Positions 41,457 to 44,524 of a stretch of DNA of 44,524 nucleotides are shown here, piece by piece. The DNA lies in NCBI GenBank assembly GCA_944383965.1, contig CALWRQ010000007.1, positions 1 to 44,524 on the forward strand, in the 5' to 3' direction. This DNA comes from an uncultured Lachnospiraceae bacterium. Lineage in GTDB: Bacteria > Bacillota > Clostridia > Lachnospirales > Lachnospiraceae. Each line of letters starts with the position of its first letter. The stretch's first letter is position 1. Position numbers and translations under genes: made by a program. The notes beneath the pieces are model-generated. The model worked only from the letters and a program-made list of their open reading frames with translations, had not been told where the DNA came from and ran no database searches.

Positions 41457-41462
41457 AAGGCT

Positions 41463-41491
41463 ATTGTATCACGGCAGTAGGAATCTGGCAA
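41463..41491 (-). promoter_or_regulatory. Promoter of the minus-strand small RNA
   Basis: On minus: TTGCCA (41491-41486), a 17-base spacer, TACAAT (41468-41463). The RNA's first paired base at 41456 lies seven bases after the -10. Confidence 0.6.
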
Positions 41492-41576
41492 GAAGACAGG
41501 AGAAATATGAGAATGGGGAATCCGGAGCGGGAGACTGCCTTATGAAATTATAGGAGACACAGAGGAGGAAACCAAA

Positions 41577-42269
41577 ATGAACGAAGAGTGTCTGATCTGC
41601 AAAGCGCCTCTTGAATATCTGAATATGGACGTGGAGATGGAATGCGCCATATGTCACAGAAAGGAACAGAGCAAGACAAGATGCGTAAACGGGCATTATG
41701 TCTGCAGCAGCTGCCATACGGCCGGAATCGACGTCATAGTTTCATTCTGCCTGTCAGAACGGTCCAAAAATCCGGCAGAGATCCTGAACCGGATGATGAG
41801 GCTGCCTTTCTGCCATATGCACGGTCCGGAACATCATGTGATGGTCGGCGCAGCCCTGCTTACTGCCTATAAAAATGCAGGGGGGAAGGTCAGTCTGCAG
41901 GACGCGCTGTCGGAAATGGTCAATCGGGGCAGACAGGTTCCGGGAGGAGCATGCGGGTTCTGGGGGGCCTGCGGAGCCGGACTCAGCTCAGGAATGTTTA
42001 TTTCCATTATTACCGGTTCCACACCGCTGGCAGGAGAGGCCTTCAGTCTTTCCCACAGGATGACGGCCGGAGCGCTGGCGGCCATTGGAGAGGTGGGGGG
42101 ACCGCGATGCTGCAAGAGGGATTCCTACCTTTCCATTCAGCAGGCGGTTCCTTTTGTGAAGGAGCACCTGAAAATCGAAATGGAGTGGGAAAAACCGGTC
42201 TGCGAATTTTCTGCAGGCAATAATCAGTGCCTGGGAAAGCGGTGTCCCTTTTCGAAAGCCAACCCATAA
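41577..42269 (+). CDS. DUF5714 cysteine-rich protein
   Basis: The 230-residue protein starts with a cysteine-rich zinc-ribbon-like part: CLICKAPLEY, MECAICHRKEQ, and CVNGHYVCSSCH. The larger part carries HMHGPEHHVMVGAALLTAY (seen in parts HMHGPEHH), ACGFWGACGAGLSSGM, GGPRCCKRDSY and a last Cys pair CEFSAGNNQCLGKRC. I recognise this as the DUF5714 family, found in anaerobes near radical-SAM or methyltransferase genes. The many Cys and His suggest a metal or cluster cofactor. No such partner lies in this window. AGGAGG precedes the ATG. Function unknown. Confidence 0.85.
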   Translation: MNEECLICKAPLEYLNMDVEMECAICHRKEQSKTRCVNGHYVCSSCHTAGIDVIVSFCLSERSKNPAEILNRMMRLPFCHMHGPEHHVMVGAALLTAYKNAGGKVSLQDALSEMVNRGRQVPGGACGFWGACGAGLSSGMFISIITGSTPLAGEAFSLSHRMTAGALAAIGEVGGPRCCKRDSYLSIQQAVPFVKEHLKIEMEWEKPVCEFSAGNNQCLGKRCPFSKANP

Positions 42270-42307
42270 TGGTATGAAGATTATATTTCAGATGTGGAGG
42301 AGCAGGG

Positions 42308-42514
42308 ATGGAAGAGAAGAAGAGTAGACCACAGGACAAATGGGATGCCAAGGCAGGGATGGTTCCCAAAACCTACAAAGTGAAGAAGGATGCAGCAGAA
42401 GAGTTTGCTGTATTATGCAGACAGCAAGGAATTGCTGTAGGAATTAAGCTATCGGAACTGATGGCTGAATATGTGGCGGGACATAGGAAAGACATAAATG
42501 CTACGAATGATTAA
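42308..42514 (+). CDS. Small ribbon-helix-helix-like protein, copy 1
   Basis: The 68-residue protein is basic. After a charged N-terminus it has KTYKVKKDAAEEFAVLCRQQGIAVGIKLSELMAEYVAG (in parts: TYKVKKDAAEEF, KLSELMAEY), the beta-strand-then-two-helices pattern of a ribbon-helix-helix DNA-binding protein. It is closely related to the next gene, with the shared pattern KAGM...K-[YF]-K-[VI]-K. GGAGGAGCAGGG lies before the ATG. Proteins of this kind are frequent on mobile elements and plasmids as small regulators. Probably co-transcribed with copy 2. Confidence 0.75.
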   Translation: MEEKKSRPQDKWDAKAGMVPKTYKVKKDAAEEFAVLCRQQGIAVGIKLSELMAEYVAGHRKDINATND

Positions 42515-42526
42515 GGAGGAACCATA

Positions 42527-42727
42527 ATGCCAAAAGGTAGCCCAACCCCTCAGACGATTGCCAGTGAGAAGTACCAGAAAAAAGCTGGTTATATGACAAA
42601 AGGATTTAAGATCAAACGCGAGGTAGCAGAGCGGTTTGAACAGGCCTGTGAAAAAGCAGGAGTCAGTCAGGCTGCAAAAATCACGGAATTGATGCTGGCA
42701 TTTGCAGAGGAACAGGAAAGAGATTAA
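42527..42727 (+). CDS. Small ribbon-helix-helix-like protein, copy 2
   Basis: The 66-residue protein is a paralogue of its upstream neighbour (12 bases apart). It shows KYQKKAGYMTKGFKIKREVAERF and KITELMLAF, corresponding to KWDAKAGMVPKTYKVKKDAAEEF and KLSELMAEY of copy 1 (in parts). AAGGAGGAACC precedes the ATG. It lies just left of the tRNA-derived attachment site, so it is on the chromosome side of the element at 43080. Whether the pair is an operator-binding pair, part of an older element, or a relaxosome accessory factor is not known. Confidence 0.75.
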   Translation: MPKGSPTPQTIASEKYQKKAGYMTKGFKIKREVAERFEQACEKAGVSQAAKITELMLAFAEEQERD

Positions 42728-43003
42728 TGGGGGAGAGGACGTCTGAGAAGGCGTTCTTTTTCTGTATAAAAAGCGAGGCAAGTCATCGCCTTTTCTGCGG
42801 CCTAAAGGAGGATGCGCAGGAGGGAGATCGGGGCAGGGCGCCGGTAAAGAGACAGAATGGCTTCTTATTGAGTATTCTCTGACGCTATGCGATAATGCCA
42901 ATGTTACCGCCCCTGTACCGGTACGGAAAGGGGCGTACCAGGTCTTTTTCATATGGAGGTAAGACATTTTTATACATTCCGGTTTTTCCTCTCAAACCAC
43001 TAA
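42728..43003. other. Intergenic region without a gene
   Basis: About 275 bases with no supported gene. It contains a possible stem GCCCC / GGGGC (near 42908-42934) and a second Shine-Dalgarno-like stretch without a following frame. An open minus-strand frame across the area shows no family resemblance. A purine-rich part (42801-42860) may be degenerate sequence. Confidence 0.5.
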
Positions 43004-43047
43004 AAACCTCGTATCTATGCGGTTTTTCGCATAAATACGAGGTTTTC
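43004..43047. terminator. Long palindrome, probable bidirectional terminator
   Basis: AAAACCTCGTATCTATGCG (43004-43022) pairs with CGCATAAATACGAGGTTTT (43029-43047) at 18 of 19 positions, with a six-base loop. A-runs and T-runs lie at both ends, so it can act as a terminator in either direction. A diverged third copy lies at 43082-43106. Confidence 0.7.
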
Positions 43048-43054
43048 TCTCAGT

Positions 43055-43079
43055 GGAGCATACGGGATTCGAACCCGCA
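43055..43079 (-). other. tRNA 3'-end fragment, probable attachment site (attL/attR)
   Basis: On minus the sequence reads GCGGGTTCGAATCCCGT then ATGCTCC plus discriminator A: a complete T-arm and the 3' half of an acceptor stem, CCA not encoded. Nothing resembling the tRNA's 5' part or anticodon arm lies upstream on minus, since the integrase gene begins 27 bases away. It is the displaced tRNA 3' end typical of integration by tyrosine recombinases. The intact tRNA (5' end beginning GGAGCAT) should lie at the far end of the element. Confidence 0.75.
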
Positions 43080-43081
43080 AT

Positions 43082-43106
43082 AAAACCTTGTATTTACGCG
43101 GCTTTT
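43082..43106 (+). repeat. Third copy of the AAAACC...GCG repeat next to the attachment site
   Basis: AAAACCTTGTATTTACGCGGCTTTT matches 43004-43028 at 21 of 25 bases; its first 19 bases match the reverse complement of 43029-43047 at 17 of 19. It overlaps the integrase stop codon. With 43029-43047 it forms inverted repeats around the tRNA-derived core. Confidence 0.7.
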
Positions 43107-44161
43107 CAGGCTTCGTGTGATACATCGTGTGATACTTTTTCAAAATGATCTAATATTTTTCGATTCTGTTTTCTGGCTTCCAGATCAATAACATTTCTGT
43201 ATACACCTTTTAAGATATTGTCGCTGGACCATCCTCCTCTCTGCAGGATATACTGATCAGGAACACCGATGGCGTGCATGATCGACGCCGAATAATGTCT
43301 CAGATCATGAAAGCGGAAGTGGGGCAGCTTAGTAGCTTTTATAGCCCTTTGAAATTTGCCGGTAAGCTGATTGGGAGTACAGTGGATGATTCTCCCACAA
43401 CATCCGGATAATCGCTGTATAACAACATCCGGCATTTCAATTTCACGGTAGCCGCTGTAGGTTTTGGGCTGCTTGATGATCCAATCATTATCTGGACCCA
43501 GTACCATGTTTTTTGATACTGTGATAGTATTGCCACGGATATCATTGGTGTCCAGCGCACATATTTCTCCCCGCCTGAGCGGACCAAAGGCGGCAAGTAA
43601 TACAGCAATTTCCAGTTCTGTTCCTTTGATATGATCAAGAAGATTTTTTATGTCATTGTCATTGGGACAGTACAGTTCCGGTTTTTGCCTAGCCGGGAGG
43701 GTGGCGTTCAGACGGAAGTCAGGAGCAAACATTTCCAATGTTGCGGATAGCAGCCCGTAGGCATTCCGTACAGTTTTCGGAGTCAGCTTCACTGCCAGAT
43801 CAGAGATCCATATCTGAATCGCAGTATTGCTGAGATCCGGAAGACGTGTGAGCCCGAGAGGACCCTTGAAATATTGTTCGTGAAGACTTTTGTAACCTCT
43901 CATGGTAGACGGGCTTAAAACTCCATTTTTAACTTCCATATATCGCCTTATTGCCTCGTAAACAGTTAAGTTTTCAGGCGTAGTCTGCTGATTTGATTTT
44001 CCGGTCTGCCATTCTGCGGCGGCCAGCTGAGCCAGCTTTTTTGAGGAAGCGGTAAAGGATTTGTAGTGTTTTTTTCCATTCACGTCGGTGTAGTCGTACA
44101 CCTGCACACGATAGCTGCCACTGGGCAGCTGATTCTTTTTCTTCTTCGGGGTTTTTGGCAT
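43106..44161 (-). CDS. Tyrosine recombinase/integrase of a mobile element
   Basis: This 351-residue integrase starts at 44161, where AAAGGAGGATCATT stands before the ATG; a start at 44206 lacks one. The N-terminus is an AP2-like arm-binding domain (GSYRVQVYDYTDVNGKKHYKSF in parts), followed by the core-binding SAM-like domain (ENLTVYEAIRRYMEVKNG, MRGYKSLHEQYFKG). The catalytic domain has LRRGEICAL (first Arg), HDLRHYSASIMHAIG (HxLRH), and the C-terminal GGWSSDNILKGVYRNV with the nucleophile Tyr. This layout is typical of ICE and prophage integrases in Firmicutes. Its 3' end faces the attachment site at 43055. Confidence 0.92.
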   Translation of the reverse strand: MPKTPKKKKNQLPSGSYRVQVYDYTDVNGKKHYKSFTASSKKLAQLAAAEWQTGKSNQQTTPENLTVYEAIRRYMEVKNGVLSPSTMRGYKSLHEQYFKGPLGLTRLPDLSNTAIQIWISDLAVKLTPKTVRNAYGLLSATLEMFAPDFRLNATLPARQKPELYCPNDNDIKNLLDHIKGTELEIAVLLAAFGPLRRGEICALDTNDIRGNTITVSKNMVLGPDNDWIIKQPKTYSGYREIEMPDVVIQRLSGCCGRIIHCTPNQLTGKFQRAIKATKLPHFRFHDLRHYSASIMHAIGVPDQYILQRGGWSSDNILKGVYRNVIDLEARKQNRKILDHFEKVSHDVSHEA

Positions 44162-44219
44162 AATGATCCTCCTTTTGAGATTTGATGGTATAAAAATAAC
44201 ACCCAAACAAAAGTTCTGA

Positions 44220-44248
44220 TTGCTGGCTGCCCCCGAAGATGGTATTAT
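44220..44248 (+). promoter_or_regulatory. Candidate promoter for the twin-hairpin transcript
   Basis: TTGCTG (44220-44225) and TATTAT (44243-44248) with a 17-base spacer. The -10 region lies within the 9-base inverted repeat CCCCGAAGA / TCTTCGGGG, which could be an operator. Confidence 0.4.
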
Positions 44249-44255
44249 GATATTG

Positions 44256-44347
44256 GTATATGAACACTTCTTCGGGGTGTATCATTCCGCTCTGGTTGGC
44301 GCCGGAGCGAGCAGCTGGTCCCTGTTGGCGCAGGGGCCGGTTTTTTG
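44256..44347 (+). ncRNA. Candidate small transcript with two hairpins sharing a TTGGCG loop
   Basis: Hairpin 1: CGCTCTGG / CCGGAGCG (44288-44295 and 44302-44309; one G-T pair). Hairpin 2: CTGGTCCCTG / CAGGGGCCGG (44315-44324 and 44331-44340; two G-T pairs). Both have the same six-base loop TTGGCG. Hairpin 2 is followed by six T, so it is also a terminator. Confidence 0.5.
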
Positions 44348-44353
44348 CGTTAT

Positions 44354-44382
44354 TTGACAAATCGTTTGGTTTGACATATAAT
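44354..44382 (+). promoter_or_regulatory. Consensus promoter inside the mobile element
   Basis: TTGACA (44354-44359) and TATAAT (44377-44382) with a 17-base spacer, a full match to consensus. A second TTGACA lies at 44371 within the spacer region. Confidence 0.75.
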
Positions 44383-44388
44383 ATACTT

Positions 44389-44486
44389 AACAAGATAGCC
44401 GGAAGGTGAATGCACCTCACCCGTCCCGGCGAAGCTTAACTAAAAAATAGTCGTCGGCTTGTCAGGGCAGGACGGCTATTTTTTAT
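44389..44486 (+). ncRNA. Candidate leader or small RNA ending in a terminator
   Basis: About 97 bases from the predicted start to a terminator stem AAAAAATAGTCGTC / GACGGCTATTTTTT (44442-44455 and 44471-44484). Also GGTG / CACC and GCCGG / CCGGC pairings. It could be an attenuated leader of the gene that follows the window, or a small RNA. Confidence 0.5.
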
Positions 44487-44524
44487 GGGTATAAGTCAGT
44501 ATCGCAACGATGAGTAAAGCCACA

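Larger units (their letters stand above)
44162..44524. other. Element-internal region with promoters and hairpins, no protein gene
   Basis: This 360-base stretch after the integrase start contains two promoter/terminator units on plus (44220-44347 and 44354-44486) and an inverted repeat CCCCGAAGA / TCTTCGGGG (44232-44240 and 44269-44277). No supported protein-coding frame lies here. The last 38 bases may be the beginning of the next gene. Confidence 0.6.

Noticed and set aside
41343..41460. Plain terminator for the YjbR-alkyltransferase gene
   Set aside because: On plus the closing stem is followed by AAGG and not T; the T-run and the promoter both fit the minus strand.
42449..42967. 172-codon open frame on minus over the RHH genes and intergenic region
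   Set aside because: Pro/Ser/Arg-rich translation with no family resemblance; antisense to two small genes with clear ribosome binding sites.

Overview
The window is a block of chromosome from an anaerobic, endospore-forming Firmicute, most likely a gut member of the Lachnospiraceae (Clostridia). The reasons are the complete spoIIIA sporulation operon, the oxygen-sensitive class III ribonucleotide reductase with its radical-SAM activase, a biotin-dependent Na+-translocating decarboxylase cluster, choline-binding-type wall repeats, strong AGGAGG ribosome binding sites, and moderate G+C. No rRNA, complete tRNA or CRISPR array was seen.

Layout. 1-1014: remains of two glycosidase genes (a GH1 6-phospho-beta-glucosidase tail on minus, a GH101/GH129-related tail on plus) that meet at about 217, each without its 5' part. 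1030-3677: an HxlR regulator, a two-gene unit of unknown function (possible HEPN/pseudo-receiver protein plus a membrane coiled-coil protein) and a CarD-type regulator. 3805-9346: deoxynucleotide supply (nrdG, dut, nrdD) interleaved with a TPR lipoprotein pseudogene and hflX; nrdD has a probable tandem NrdR operator on its promoter. 9566-19115: housekeeping and nucleic-acid maintenance genes (PIN-PhoH ATPase, HD hydrolase, ferredoxin-type aldo/keto reductase, yedF, a UDG-family-6 DNA glycosylase, a DUF6465 protein, an rRNA m5C methyltransferase, an RluA pseudouridine synthase, DinB). 19274-21531: a D,D-carboxypeptidase and a YitT membrane protein. 21678-26965: a five-gene Na+ pump decarboxylase operon with two carboxyltransferases, a free biotin carrier, a membrane beta subunit and an unusual lipoprotein-type OadG subunit. 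27181-29320: two secreted wall-binding-repeat proteins. 29443-34716: spoIIIAA-AH, then asp23. 35260-37445: htpG behind a CIRCE operator. 37612-41339: a large SF1 helicase-nuclease fusion and a YjbR-alkyltransferase fusion. 41360-42727: a candidate minus-strand small RNA, a DUF5714 protein and two paralogous small ribbon-helix-helix-like proteins. 43055 to the end: a tRNA 3'-end attachment site, a tyrosine recombinase and two small promoter/terminator units, which I read as the left end of an integrated element continuing past the window.

How it fits together. nrdG, dut and nrdD provide and protect the dNTP pool anaerobically. The decarboxylase operon turns decarboxylation of a carboxylic acid or acyl-CoA into a sodium gradient. 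spoIIIA builds the mother-cell side of the feeding-tube complex in the forespore envelope. The most unusual items are the helicase-nuclease fusion (37612-40653), the unassigned small RNA (41360-41456, minus), the possible HEPN/pseudo-receiver protein (1655-2572), the lipoprotein OadG, and the mobile-element end with its inverted repeats and a twin-hairpin transcript. All family calls come from reading the sequence; no database search was run.
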